Shown here piece by piece: positions 27,594 through 37,180 of a DNA stretch of 64,000 nt; within the stretch, counting starts at the first letter, position 1; every line of letters starts with the position of its first letter. This stretch comes from Planctomycetaceae bacterium. GTDB taxonomy: Bacteria; Planctomycetota; Planctomycetia; Pirellulales; UBA1268. Where the stretch lies: contig CANFQO010000004.1 of assembly GCA_947449135.1 (NCBI GenBank), positions 59,613 through 123,612 on the forward strand, read 5' to 3'. The notes under the pieces are model-generated. The model saw only the letters and a list, made by a program, of their open reading frames with translations. It did not search any database and was not told the DNA's origin. The translations under genes were made by a program, and so were the position numbers.

Positions 27594-28739
27594 TCACGCC
27601 ATCATCTGGCGGAAGCGGCCGAAGAGATAGGCGGAATCGTGCGGGCCGGCGGCCGCTTCGGGGTGATACTGCACGCTCGCGGCGTTGGCCGTGGCATGAC
27701 GCACGCCCTCGATCGTGCCGTCGTTGAGATTCCGATGGGTGACCAACAGTTCCGGGGGCAGCGTCGCCTCGTCCACGGCAAAGCCATGGTTCTGAGACGT
27801 GATCTCCACCTTGCCGGTCTCGAGGTCCATCACCGGCTGATTGGCGCCACGATGGCCAAACTTCAGCTTGTAGGTCTTCGCGCCGCAGGCCAGTGAGAGG
27901 AGCTGGTGGCCGAGGCAGATGCCAAACATCGGCACCTTGCCGATCAGATCGCGGACGGTGTCGACGCAATAACCGAGCACCTCAGGATCGCCGGGGCCGT
28001 TGGAGAGAAACACGCCGTCGGGTTTGTGGGCGAGCACCTCGGCCGCCGTGGCCTTGCCAGGCAGCACGGTCACGCGACAGCCGGCGCTGGCGAGATGCCT
28101 CGCGATGTTCCATTTCATCCCATAGTCGAGCGCGACCACGTGCTTCGTGCCTGACAAGGCAGCCGGAGGCGGCGGAAACACGCCCCCTTCCAGCGGCTGC
28201 GGCAGCGGCCGCGCCCATTCGTCGAGCGTCTCGGTCCACTCGCTGTCGGCTACCGGCATCACCTCGCGGACGAGATCGCGGCCCACCAGCGTCGGCGCGG
28301 TCCTGGCCATCTCGACAAGCTTCGCCGGATCGAGCACCTCGCTCGACACCACCCCCGTCATCGCCCCGCGAATCCGCAGCCGGCGAACGAGCGCCCGCGT
28401 GTCGATGCCCGCGAGCCCCACGACACCGGCCCGCGCGAGATAGTCACCGAGCGTGCCCGTGGCGGTGAAGTTGCTGGCAATGCGGCTGGCCTCACGGACG
28501 ATGAAGCCCGCCATCTGCAGTTTCCCGCTCTCGATGTCGTCCTCGTTCACGCCGTAATTGCCGATCTGCGGCGCGGTCATCGTGAGAATCTGACCACGGT
28601 AGCTGGGATCGGTGAGGATCTCCTGATACCCAGTCATCGAGGTGTTGAAGCAGACCTCACCGGAAACGGTGCCCGTGGCCCCAAACGACTCACCGAAATA
28701 AACCGTGCCGTCTTCGAGTGCCAGTGCCGCGCGTGCCAC
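27594..28739 (-). CDS. carA: Carbamoyl-phosphate synthase small (glutaminase) subunit
   Basis: Supplies ammonia from glutamine to CarB for carbamoyl phosphate, used by pyrimidine and arginine synthesis. 381 residues, normal length. The N-terminal domain shows [33 protein letters not shown]. The glutaminase domain has [24 protein letters not shown], the nucleophile [25 protein letters not shown] and [15 protein letters not shown]. It starts at GTG 28739. carB is not in the window. It lies downstream of the ThuA-DUF1080 gene (84-base gap, same strand). Confidence 0.96.
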   Translation of the reverse strand: MARAALALEDGTVYFGESFGATGTVSGEVCFNTSMTGYQEILTDPSYRGQILTMTAPQIGNYGVNEDDIESGKLQMAGFIVREASRIASNFTATGTLGDYLARAGVVGLAGIDTRALVRRLRIRGAMTGVVSSEVLDPAKLVEMARTAPTLVGRDLVREVMPVADSEWTETLDEWARPLPQPLEGGVFPPPPAALSGTKHVVALDYGMKWNIARHLASAGCRVTVLPGKATAAEVLAHKPDGVFLSNGPGDPEVLGYCVDTVRDLIGKVPMFGICLGHQLLSLACGAKTYKLKFGHRGANQPVMDLETGKVEITSQNHGFAVDEATLPPELLVTHRNLNDGTIEGVRHATANAASVQYHPEAAAGPHDSAYLFGRFRQMMA

Positions 28740-28822
28740 GCCAAAATCCCTCGTTCGAGTGGTGTCATGCCGTTGTAAATGGCATCATAGCACATGCGCG
28801 GCGACGTTCAGCCACGCTGCCC

Positions 28823-30295
28823 TCACGGCGTGGGCGTGGCCGTCACGAGCACATCCTGTGGATCCTCGACGAGCACGAGCCCGCGGAACCGCACCTCCTG
28901 CGGCACGGTGTTCGAGTGCAACTGCAGGCCGATCGGCCCGCTCTCGCAGAGTTCCGGCTTGGGATCGGTCCAGTCGAGCACCTCTTTCCCATTCACGGCA
29001 AACCGGATCCGGCTGCCGATGGCCAGAATTTCCATTTGGTTCCAGTCGTGCTGCCTGCCGGCGGCCTTCGCCCTGCCATCCTGATCGGGGCTGATGCCAT
29101 TGCGACGATGGAGGTCAAAGAGCCCATAGCCCGAGGGAAACATGACCAGGTGGCCCTGGTAGCTCGACGCCTCGCCATCCTTCTCGAACTTCTTTCCCCA
29201 GATGGCGACGCCCGAGTGCATCTCGCTCGTCACGAGTTTGCCCTCAAGGAGCAGGCGGAAATTGCGATAGGGCTTCTTGGTGAGGAGATAGGTGCTCACC
29301 TGCGGCGCGTTGGCTTCAGTGTTTCGTCCCACGATCTCACCACCCTCGACCGACCAGTAGGGATCGACGTGTCCCTCCCAGCCCTCGATGTCGCGACCAT
29401 TGAAGAGCTTGACTGCCTTGGACTGCTCCGCTTCCGGCAGCTTGACCGTGGCTGACCAGCCGGCGGCTGCAGCCGCCTCGGCCGGTGACGCAGCGAGTTC
29501 GGCAACAGGCGTGCCGTCGTCCTGAAGCTTGCCGGCAGCCCAGAGCGTGCCCCGCGTCATCATGTCGAGGAACTGAGGCATCTCGACCGTGGGCGTGTAG
29601 TGACCGATCGTCGTTCCAAAGACTCTCGCCTTGCCATATTGATTGGTCCAGATGATTGTCTGCTTGGTCTTCCGCTCCCGGCTCATCGCCTCGGCCAGCG
29701 GCTTGGCCGTGTCGAACACCTTGTCGCAGTAATACAGCTCTTCGTTTGGAATCTTCCATTCCTTGGGCAGACCCTTGAGGATCGGGTGCTCGGCAATGAG
29801 ATTCGCGGTGTATTCATAGTGCGCCCCATGGCCGGGCGACTGGATGCCGCAGAATTTGAACCAGTCGTCGTTGCCGGCCCGGTAGCAGTGCATCGCGCAG
29901 TGCATGAGCACGGCCGGGGTTCCCTTTTCGTGCTCGGCGACGATCTGCTTGAGGAACTCGGGGTCCTTGACGTCGGCGAAGCACTCGTTGTGGAAGACCA
30001 CGTCATAGCCCTTCGACCAGTCGGGCTTGGAATAGATGGAGACCTTGTGGCCCGTGCTCGCGCCTCCCTCATGGATCACGGTGCAGTTGATCCTGGCCCG
30101 CGAGGCCAGGCCCTCCGTGATCACCTTTTTCTGCCCGTCGTAGTCATGGCAACAGCCGCCAGTGATGTAGAGCACTTCGAGCGGCTTCGTCGCTTCGGCG
30201 GCTACCGCCACGACTCCGTCGACGACGGTCAGGCCGCTGGCGAGCAGGCAAGACAGACCGATCGCCAAGCGACGCATAAGGGCAAAGCGGATCAC
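28823..30295 (-). CDS. Exported ThuA-DUF1080 (3-keto-disaccharide hydrolase-type) fusion protein
   Basis: A 490-residue secreted protein. A signal peptide (RRLAIGLSCLLASGLTVVDG) is followed by a ThuA domain, which is class I glutamine-amidotransferase-like and linked to sugar metabolism: VLYITGGCCHDYDGQKKV, HNECFADVKD, MHCAMHCYR. The second half is a DUF1080 lectin-like jelly roll (KLFNGRDIEGWEGHVDPYWSVEGGEIVG, MHSGVAIWGKKF, NQMEILAIGSRIRFAVNGKEV), a domain found in 3-keto-glycoside hydrolases. GTG 30295 has AAGGA nine bases upstream; ATG 30277 is the alternative. A role in carbohydrate breakdown is inferred. Confidence 0.85.
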   Translation of the reverse strand: MIRFALMRRLAIGLSCLLASGLTVVDGVVAVAAEATKPLEVLYITGGCCHDYDGQKKVITEGLASRARINCTVIHEGGASTGHKVSIYSKPDWSKGYDVVFHNECFADVKDPEFLKQIVAEHEKGTPAVLMHCAMHCYRAGNDDWFKFCGIQSPGHGAHYEYTANLIAEHPILKGLPKEWKIPNEELYYCDKVFDTAKPLAEAMSRERKTKQTIIWTNQYGKARVFGTTIGHYTPTVEMPQFLDMMTRGTLWAAGKLQDDGTPVAELAASPAEAAAAAGWSATVKLPEAEQSKAVKLFNGRDIEGWEGHVDPYWSVEGGEIVGRNTEANAPQVSTYLLTKKPYRNFRLLLEGKLVTSEMHSGVAIWGKKFEKDGEASSYQGHLVMFPSGYGLFDLHRRNGISPDQDGRAKAAGRQHDWNQMEILAIGSRIRFAVNGKEVLDWTDPKPELCESGPIGLQLHSNTVPQEVRFRGLVLVEDPQDVLVTATPTP

Positions 30296-30412
30296 GGCAG
30301 GGATTCCTTGTGATGGCCGGGGGAGTGTTCCTCGGGAAGTATGCTCCGGGTGGACGCGCGCAGTGTCAAGCGGCACGGCACCCGATGCCGCGGCGGGCAC
30401 TTGCGACCAGCA

Positions 30413-31546
30413 TCATGTTCGCGTGCGCTTCGACACTGGCAGGACCAGCCTGGCAATCCGGCGGCCGGGGGACGTCATCGCCAGCAACTCGAGTGCCGTG
30501 GCCGTCACCCACCGGCGGCCTCGCATGGCCAGGCCGATGCGACCCGCCGTGCAGGACACGACGTCGAGCGTAATGCGGTGATGCGTGACCGAGTGCGCGA
30601 TCTTCCCGCGCCGTTCGGTCGCTCCGCATGAGAGGCCGCCCAGCACCTCAGATCGCTCGATGCCCCGCCGCACACTCCGCAGGCCCCCCGGCACCCGCGG
30701 AAAATCCCAGAGCCCTTCCCACCACTCGCCCGGCCCGCGTTGCACGACGAGCACCCGAGCCCCGCGCCGCACGACGACAGCCGTCTCGTGGACCACCTTG
30801 ACCGCGCGGCGGCTGGCCTTCGCAGGGATCTCGGCCACACGATCAGTTCTTCGGGCCTCGCAATGGTCAGCGAGCGGACAGGTTCCACAGAGCGGTTGCT
30901 CTGGCGTGCAGACCATGGCGCCCAGATCCATCAACGCCTGATTGAAACGCCCCGGATGCTGCCGTGGCACGAGACCAGTGGCGATCTCCCAGATCGGCTC
31001 ATCACTCCCCGGGCCGTCGAACGGTTTCGCATATCCGACCAGCCGGGCGATGACACGCCGCGAGTTGGCCTCAACGATCGGTTCGGGCTGATCCAACGCA
31101 ATCGATGCGATCGCTCCGGCCGTATAGCGACCGATCCCCGGAAGGGTGCGCAGGCCGACGACGGTCTGCGGAAATTCGCCGCCATGCTCAGCGACGAGTT
31201 TTTTCGCCGCGGCGTGCAGCTGCCGCGCACGGCGGTAGTACCCCAGCCCTTCCCAAAGTCTGAGCACGTCGTGCTCGGTCCCCGCTGCCAAGGCCGTCAC
31301 GGTGGGAAACCGCTCCAGAAAGCGGAGATAAAAATCCTTGACCCGCTCCACCTGCGTCTGCTGGAGCATGATCTCGCTCACCCAGACGCGATAGGGATCC
31401 TGCGATCGCCGCCAGGGCAGATCCCGCCGGGCACGGGCGTACCAGCGAAGCAACGCGTTGGCGACGGCAGCCGAATCGGCCGGCCCGATCACCCCCGCGG
31501 CCTGCCTGCGGCGGCGTCTGCCTGCGACCTTCCCGGCCTTCTTCAC
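30413..31546 (-). CDS. mutY: A/G-specific adenine glycosylase, catalytic Asp replaced by Glu
   Basis: Removes adenine mispaired with 8-oxoguanine. 377 residues from GTG 31546, which has AAGGGG seven bases upstream. Motifs: LPWRRSQDPYRVWVSEIMLQQTQ with catalytic E58, helix-hairpin-helix LPGIGRYTAGAIASIAL, and the 4Fe-4S cysteines C213, C220, C223, C229 in CTPEQPLCGTCPLADHC. The C-terminal NUDIX-like domain (VLVVQRGPGEWWEGLWDFPR) recognises oxoG. At the usual D-G-N position of catalytic Asp it reads IVEANSRRVIARL, so Glu159 replaces Asp. The longer track ORF overlaps the divergent TPR gene. Confidence 0.9.
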   Translation of the reverse strand: MKKAGKVAGRRRRRQAAGVIGPADSAAVANALLRWYARARRDLPWRRSQDPYRVWVSEIMLQQTQVERVKDFYLRFLERFPTVTALAAGTEHDVLRLWEGLGYYRRARQLHAAAKKLVAEHGGEFPQTVVGLRTLPGIGRYTAGAIASIALDQPEPIVEANSRRVIARLVGYAKPFDGPGSDEPIWEIATGLVPRQHPGRFNQALMDLGAMVCTPEQPLCGTCPLADHCEARRTDRVAEIPAKASRRAVKVVHETAVVVRRGARVLVVQRGPGEWWEGLWDFPRVPGGLRSVRRGIERSEVLGGLSCGATERRGKIAHSVTHHRITLDVVSCTAGRIGLAMRGRRWVTATALELLAMTSPGRRIARLVLPVSKRTRT

Positions 31547-31618
31547 GCGAGCCCCTTGCAAACGGGTTTTTCTTGGGTTCCAAACACAGAGTCTAGAGTG
31601 ATCCGGAAAGAGTGATCC

Positions 31619-32107
31619 ATGGCTGAAAAACTCTCCCTCAAACAACGCGAGTCCCCGGCCGGCCCGGTATGGGAATTTGTGCACCCCAGATGTGCCCGCC
31701 GGCGGCGGGCCGACATGGAGGAGGTGGAGGCGATGGTGGAGGCGGGTGAAACGGAGATCGCCCGGGACGAACTCGTCTGGCTGCTCTCCGAATGCCCCGA
31801 CTTCCTCGATGCCCATGTGCACCTAGGGCTGATCGCTCTGGAGGAAGAAGACCCGAAGCTGGCGCGGGGCCACTTTGGCAGAGCCTACGAACTCTGCATT
31901 CGAGCACTCGAGGCTGCCGGCAATCCGCAGCCGCTCCCCTATGCGGTCGATGGCAACAAGCCGTTCTACGAGGCGGCGAAAGGACTCGTTCACTGCCTGC
32001 TCGACATGGGCCGCCAGAAGGTGGCACAGGATGTCTGCCGACGGATCGCGCCGCTCGATCCCTCCGATCCACTGTCTATCCAGCGTCTTGCGGAGCATCG
32101 CGCATGA
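31619..32107 (+). CDS. TPR-like protein upstream of tmk
   Basis: A 162-residue cytoplasmic protein of unknown function. The sequence has two to three helix-pair repeats of TPR type (DELVWLLSECPDFLDAHVHLGLIALEEEDPKLARGHFGRAYEL). The N-terminus is basic (ARRRRADMEEVEAMVEAGE). Its stop overlaps the tmk start (ATGA), so the two are translationally coupled, and tmk and holB follow. The function in this operon is unknown. The ATG at 31619 has GGAAAGAG upstream. Confidence 0.7.
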   Translation: MAEKLSLKQRESPAGPVWEFVHPRCARRRRADMEEVEAMVEAGETEIARDELVWLLSECPDFLDAHVHLGLIALEEEDPKLARGHFGRAYELCIRALEAAGNPQPLPYAVDGNKPFYEAAKGLVHCLLDMGRQKVAQDVCRRIAPLDPSDPLSIQRLAEHRA

Positions 32108-32757
32108 CGACAACGCCAACCGCTCACCCGCCCCGTTTCATCGTGCTGGAGGGCATCGACGGCGCGGGGAAATCCTCGCAGGTGGAGCCGCTCGTCGCCT
32201 GGCTGCGGGAGCGGGGCCGCACCGTCACCACCTGCCGCGATCCCGGCGCCACGCCGGTCGGCGATGCGATCCGGGAAATCCTGCTCAATCGCGCTGATCT
32301 CCATCTCGCGTCAACCGCCGAGATGCTCCTCTATATGGCGGCCCGCGCTCAACTCGTCGCGGACGTCATCCAGCCCAGCCTAGCCCGCGGGGAGTGGGTT
32401 GTCTCCGATCGCTACCTGCTCGCCAACATCGTCTATCAAGGTCATGCCGGCGGCCTCGCTCCCGATGCGATCCGGCAGGTGGGCGCCGTCGCCACGACTG
32501 GTGTCGAGCCCGATCTCGTGCTCGTGCTCGATGTCGATCTGGAAACGGCGGCCCGTCGGCTGGCCCGTCCGCTCGACAAGCTGGAAAACCGTGGCGATGC
32601 ATTCCGTAGCCGACTGCGGGCGGGGTATCTTGCCGAGGCGGCTCGGCGGCCTGATCGCATCGTCGTCGTCGATGCGGCCGGCGACCCCGCTGCGGTGCAG
32701 GCCAGCCTGCGGGCGGCGATCGAGCTTCGCTTCCCGGAACTCCAGCCACACGGCTGA
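32104..32757 (+). CDS. tmk: Thymidylate kinase (dTMP kinase)
   Basis: Phosphorylates dTMP to dTDP in DNA precursor synthesis. 217 residues. P-loop FIVLEGIDGAGKSSQ (residues 12-26), the DRY motif VVSDRYLLANIVYQGH, the base-binding LVLVLDVDLETAARR and a lid region RPLDKLENRGDAFRSRLRAGYL are all present. The lid-region glutamate and arginine pattern fits the bacterial enzyme. ATG 32104 overlaps the upstream stop, and holB begins 17 bases after its stop. The tmk-holB pairing is common in bacteria. Confidence 0.95.
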   Translation: MTTTPTAHPPRFIVLEGIDGAGKSSQVEPLVAWLRERGRTVTTCRDPGATPVGDAIREILLNRADLHLASTAEMLLYMAARAQLVADVIQPSLARGEWVVSDRYLLANIVYQGHAGGLAPDAIRQVGAVATTGVEPDLVLVLDVDLETAARRLARPLDKLENRGDAFRSRLRAGYLAEAARRPDRIVVVDAAGDPAAVQASLRAAIELRFPELQPHG

Positions 32758-32773
32758 CGAGAAAGGCAGACCC

Positions 32774-33850
32774 ATGGCCTGGCAGGCAACCACAGGTCGC
32801 GGTGAGATCATCGGCCAGGATGCCGTGGTCGAACAGTTCGTGAGGGCCGCCGCCCATGGACGGATTGGGGGCTCCTATCTCTTTCTCGGACCGGCGGGCG
32901 TGGGCAAGAGCACGGTGGCCCTTGCGGTCGCGAAGTCGCTGCTCTGTGAGCATCCCCGCGCTGGGCTGGTCGCCTGCGGCGCATGCGCATCGTGCGTGCA
33001 GGCGGATGGAGGCAGTCATCCCGATATCGATGTCGTGGCGAAGCCGGCAGACCGGGCAACGATCCCGTTGGAAACGTTCATCGGGAATCCCGAGCATCGC
33101 ATGCGCGAAGGACTCTGCTGGCGGCTGCTTCTCCGTCCGGCGCTTGGTGGCCGCAAGGTGGCGATCATCCTCGATGCCGATCATCTCTCCGACGAGGCAG
33201 CCAACTGCCTGCTCAAGACGCTGGAAGAACCGCCCGACCGGGCCGTGATCATCCTGGTGGGCACCTCGCTCGAACGGCAGCTTCCCACGATTCGCTCGCG
33301 GTGTCAGATCGTGAGATTCCAGCCGCTTGCAGAGGAGAACGTATTCCAGATTCTCGCTGCGGAAGCCAGCACCACGGGAAACCCGGTCGATCCCGCCCTG
33401 CTCCGCCAGTGCGCCGCAGCCGCTGCAGGCAGTCTGGCTCGTGCACGCCTCCTGCTCGATCCGGAACTGACGGCATTCCGTGGACGGCTCATCGCGCTCC
33501 TGTCACAGCGGCCGCTGCACGGCGTCGAACTCTCACGGGAAACGATCGCACTCGTCGAGGCCGCGGGCAAGGAGGCGCCGCCTCGGCGGGCCCGGCTACG
33601 GATCGTGCTGGAAGCCGCAGTCGAATTTTATCGGGCCGCCATGCGGACCGCTGTAACGGGTGAACGGCCAGCCGATGCAGCGCTGGCTCAGCGGTTGACT
33701 GCTTGGAGTGCCGATGGTGAAGAAGCGGCGCAGGCGATTCAGAGTACGCTCGACGCGATTGAGTCCATCGATCGCAACGCCAACCTGACGATCCTCGTCG
33801 ACTCCTGGACGGCGCTGCTCGAACAACCGTCCCTGAACCGAGTGGACTGA
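32774..33850 (+). CDS. holB: DNA polymerase III delta-prime subunit (clamp loader)
   Basis: A clamp-loader ATPase-like subunit, 358 residues. Walker A SYLFLGPAGVGKSTVALAVAKSLL (residues 34-57), the zinc module CGACASC, the Walker B-like KVAIILDADHLSDEAANCLLKTLEEPP, the sensor I LVGTSLERQLPTIRSRCQ (an SRC motif), and a helical C-terminal domain. Delta-prime usually retains a P-loop but does not hydrolyse ATP; here the P-loop looks intact, so the possibility of a DnaX-like role should not be excluded. It starts at ATG 32774, after tmk. Confidence 0.9.
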   Translation: MAWQATTGRGEIIGQDAVVEQFVRAAAHGRIGGSYLFLGPAGVGKSTVALAVAKSLLCEHPRAGLVACGACASCVQADGGSHPDIDVVAKPADRATIPLETFIGNPEHRMREGLCWRLLLRPALGGRKVAIILDADHLSDEAANCLLKTLEEPPDRAVIILVGTSLERQLPTIRSRCQIVRFQPLAEENVFQILAAEASTTGNPVDPALLRQCAAAAAGSLARARLLLDPELTAFRGRLIALLSQRPLHGVELSRETIALVEAAGKEAPPRRARLRIVLEAAVEFYRAAMRTAVTGERPADAALAQRLTAWSADGEEAAQAIQSTLDAIESIDRNANLTILVDSWTALLEQPSLNRVD

Positions 33851-34117
33851 GTAGGGCTCATCTCGTTCAGCCGCACGCGACGGGATCCAACGCTCGGGCT
33901 TGCCTGCGGAACCTTCCTATTCTGCGCGGACCCCGCGAGCCCTCTCGCCTACCGGGGCGACTGCGGGGTTTCTGCCTGACGTTCCTTCCACATCGATTTT
34001 TTCGGTCGTAGCTGTCGATCCTCCTGAAAGGTCGGCGGGTTTCGTACGGCGAACAACGCACCGTGAACGGAACGCATGCAGACCGGTGTGTGTCGCGGGC
34101 TAGGGGGGCGATCGGGC
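33851..34117. other. Intergenic gap between holB and the large unknown gene
   Basis: A 267-base gap. Nothing recognisable: no repeat-family copy, no clear terminator after holB, and no convincing promoter boxes, although a T-rich ATTTTTTC tract occurs near 34000. A promoter for the following gene is presumed. Confidence 0.3.
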
Positions 34118-37100
34118 ATGTCGGAAAAAAGGGCGGGCGGAATCTTTGCATCGTCGTTCGTTGCCGGCCTCCTGCTGGCGGCGGCGATCTTCGCGCCACG
34201 GGCCTGGGAGCCAGTGCCCGGGCCCTATTTCGGCCTCGATGATCCGGCCTCGGTGGCATCTCCCGAGACTGAAGGGATCGAGGCTGCGCATGCCGAACTC
34301 TCCGCCCGTGCCCAGGCCCACGGGGCGAATACCGTAAACCGATCGAGCATCGATCGGCCCATGTCCTTGCAGGCGCATCAACCCGACCGCTCAGCAGGCC
34401 GTCCGTCTTCCAACAGTGAACTCGCCGATTCTGTCGCCTCGCACCTGCGGGCTCCGCTGGCAGCAGGAGCCTTCACGACCGTGCCGGCGGCTGGAGTCAA
34501 CCACCAGCCTTCCACGCCTTTGCCGTCGGTCACTCATTCGGCCTCGCCGGCGGCCCTTCCGCCGGAACGTGTTGCAAACGCCGACGCCTCAAGTCCCGCT
34601 GCCACAGCCGCGCTCGCCAGCACGTTGCCGTCGCTGCCAACGCCATCCAGTCCAGCGGCGTTGTCCAGCCCAGCAACGCCACCATCGGCAGCGCAGGATG
34701 AGGGAAGCACACCAGCGAACGTCATCAGTCAAGCCGTCCAACCGCCCGAGCCGCCGGAATCGCTCAAGGGGTTGATGAATCGTCTGCAGGCATCCCAGCC
34801 GACCGTCGTCCAGCAATCGCCTCAGCAAGCCCACCAGCCAATACAGTCCGAAGGACGCATTTCGGCGCCAACAGCGACGGTTTCTGAGTCGCAGTCCTCG
34901 TCGCAGTCGCTCGCGCACGCTCCCGCTCCCATCCCTGCGCAGTCGTCGCCCCTGGCCGTCGATCCTTACCGACCTGCCGCCAGCGCGCCGCGTTCGCTTG
35001 CCTTGCCGGTGTCGGCAGGTGCGGTGGGAGCGGTACCGCTGCCAGGCGAGCCGTGGACCGACCCCGATGGCGTCAACTGGTCAGACGTTGTCGCGTCACC
35101 ACGTTTGTCGACGACCGGCGGAGAACGGCGTCGTACGTGGCTGGGCGAGTGGCGGAACGACACGCGTGGAACGCTGCCGCGGACTGATGAACCCCAAGGG
35201 TCGGCAAACGCCTCCACGAGTAGGCTTCTCGATCGACTCCGAGGGGGCGATCGCAGGCAGGCACCGGCACCCGTTCCCGGCGCGGGGGGCAACGCCCCAG
35301 CAGACGTTTCCCCCCTCGACATCAGCCAATGGCCACGGGCTTTCAAACTGGAGCAGCAACTCGATCATCTCGCCTCGCTCGCCGCCGGGACCGAGCCAAT
35401 CAACCTCTGGACGAACCAGACGCGGGCCGCAATCCAGAGCGTTCACGACACGCGTGGACCCCGCGACGCCGCGGCGGATTCGAGCCTGATTGCCCTCGGT
35501 GAAGCGGTCATTGCCGGCATGTCACTGGCCGACACGACGATCGACGGCAGCCTGGCGACCCACACCCGCCGCGCCGCACTCGCCGTAGCCCGCCGGGTTG
35601 CCGTGTGGCGATCGACTGCGGCGTTCTTCGCGGCAATTGATCGCAATCCGCAGGAAATCAGCATCAACGACGCCGCCGCGGCGATGACCCGCCAGGCCGC
35701 AGGCCGGACCGTCGTGGAGATCGCCCGGCTGCTCGACGGCATTGAGCGGTTCGAGATGACGACCTCCTCAACCGATGCCCTGGCGGTGAAGACCTCCCTC
35801 GGTTCGATCTGCGGATTTTATCCAACGGCCGCACGCGCGGTGGCGCGGGCAGTGGAAGACCATTACCTCGCACCCAACGTGCGGATCGCCGTCCATCAGC
35901 AGTTCCTAGAAACACTGCTTCCGGGAGCGAGCGTCGACACCGCGCCCTTCCAGGATACGGTGATGGGACGCGAGGTGCGAGGCACGCGGACCGTCGAGCG
36001 CACGACCATTCTTCGGCTCGTTCCCGACGATGACGAGATCTGCTTCAACCTGGAGGTGCATGGCGACATCGCGTCACGTGCCATCACCGACGCGGGGCCG
36101 GTATCCGTAACGGCCCGCAGCGCCTCGGCGTTCACCGTGCGCAAGCCGATCACGATCTCGCCCCAGGGATTGTTGTTCGGCAATGCCACCGGCGTCGCGT
36201 CCAACCGCTCGCATGTCGACACCATTCAGACGAGCTTCGATGCCGTGCCGGTGATGGGTTCGCTGGTCCGCAACATGGCGAGAAACCAGCAGGCGGAAGC
36301 GATGCCCGAAGCCAACCGCGAGGTGATCGACAAGATCATCTCCCGCGCCTGCCGAGAGGTGGACACGCAGGCCGAGCCGGAGTTCGCCAAAATGGCTGAC
36401 CGCATCCGCGACCGGGTTTGGATGCCGCTGGTGAAACTCGGCCTCGACCCGAAGGCGGTGGCCATGCAGACGACGCCGTCGGTGGCGACGATGAGACTAC
36501 GGCTCGCGGGCGAAACACAACTAGCCGCCCACACGCCGCGGCCCCGCGTCGCCACCGACGCGATGCTAAGCCTGCAGCTCCACGAATCATCCGCCAACAA
36601 CGCGCTGGACAGACTCGGAGTCGCCGGCAAGCGGCTGACGCTCGAGGAACTGATCCAACTCATCTGCGACCAGGTCGGCGTGGAGTCGAAGATTCCTGAG
36701 GAGTTGCCGGAAGGGGTTTCGGTGACCTTTGCCAAGAAGCAGCCAATTCGCGTGGAGTGCCGCGATGGGCTGGTGCACGTCCACGTCGCGCTCGATGCGA
36801 TCGAGAGCGGCCGTCGCGATTGGTATGACATCGTTGCACGCGTCGCCTACAAGCCGGTCTGCTCGGGCCAGCAGGTGTTTCTCGAACGCGAAGGGCCGAT
36901 CCAACTGAGCGGAAAGGGGCACGAAGGCCGGATGGAGCTCGCGCTGCGGACCATATTCGGCAAGATTTTCCCGAAGGAACGGCCGATCGCGGTGCTGCCT
37001 GAGCAGATCGCGAAGAATCCGAAGCTGGCCGACGTGCAGGCGGCACAGGCTGTCAGCAGCGACGGCTGGTTCGCACTCACACTGCAACAGCGCACAACAC

Positions 37101-37180
37101 CCCCGCCCGCGATCGCATCCCCGCCGAAGCCGCAGCAAGGCCGCCCCACCGAAGCCCGCCGCAAGACCGTCTGGCGATAA
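34118..37180 (+). CDS. Large membrane-anchored protein of unknown function
   Basis: A 1020-residue protein from ATG 34118. Residues 8-27 are a single N-terminal membrane anchor (IFASSFVAGLLLAAAIFAP). Residues about 60-400 are a low-complexity Pro/Ser/Ala/Gln-rich linker. The folded part, about residues 405-1000, has helical repeats (LEQQLDHLASLAAGTEPINLW, RAALAVARRVAVWRST) and an outer-envelope-like DDEICFNLEVHGDIASR segment. I recognise no family; such anchored, linker-rich proteins are common in planctomycete envelopes. It stands alone, since fumC starts 316 bases downstream. The 14 extra residues in the track ORF have no ribosome site. Confidence 0.6.
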   Translation: MSEKRAGGIFASSFVAGLLLAAAIFAPRAWEPVPGPYFGLDDPASVASPETEGIEAAHAELSARAQAHGANTVNRSSIDRPMSLQAHQPDRSAGRPSSNSELADSVASHLRAPLAAGAFTTVPAAGVNHQPSTPLPSVTHSASPAALPPERVANADASSPAATAALASTLPSLPTPSSPAALSSPATPPSAAQDEGSTPANVISQAVQPPEPPESLKGLMNRLQASQPTVVQQSPQQAHQPIQSEGRISAPTATVSESQSSSQSLAHAPAPIPAQSSPLAVDPYRPAASAPRSLALPVSAGAVGAVPLPGEPWTDPDGVNWSDVVASPRLSTTGGERRRTWLGEWRNDTRGTLPRTDEPQGSANASTSRLLDRLRGGDRRQAPAPVPGAGGNAPADVSPLDISQWPRAFKLEQQLDHLASLAAGTEPINLWTNQTRAAIQSVHDTRGPRDAAADSSLIALGEAVIAGMSLADTTIDGSLATHTRRAALAVARRVAVWRSTAAFFAAIDRNPQEISINDAAAAMTRQAAGRTVVEIARLLDGIERFEMTTSSTDALAVKTSLGSICGFYPTAARAVARAVEDHYLAPNVRIAVHQQFLETLLPGASVDTAPFQDTVMGREVRGTRTVERTTILRLVPDDDEICFNLEVHGDIASRAITDAGPVSVTARSASAFTVRKPITISPQGLLFGNATGVASNRSHVDTIQTSFDAVPVMGSLVRNMARNQQAEAMPEANREVIDKIISRACREVDTQAEPEFAKMADRIRDRVWMPLVKLGLDPKAVAMQTTPSVATMRLRLAGETQLAAHTPRPRVATDAMLSLQLHESSANNALDRLGVAGKRLTLEELIQLICDQVGVESKIPEELPEGVSVTFAKKQPIRVECRDGLVHVHVALDAIESGRRDWYDIVARVAYKPVCSGQQVFLEREGPIQLSGKGHEGRMELALRTIFGKIFPKERPIAVLPEQIAKNPKLADVQAAQAVSSDGWFALTLQQRTTPPPAIASPPKPQQGRPTEARRKTVWR

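Noticed and set aside
31547-31822. N-terminal extension of MutY
   Set aside because: It overlaps the divergent TPR gene, and the GTG at 31546 has a good ribosome site.
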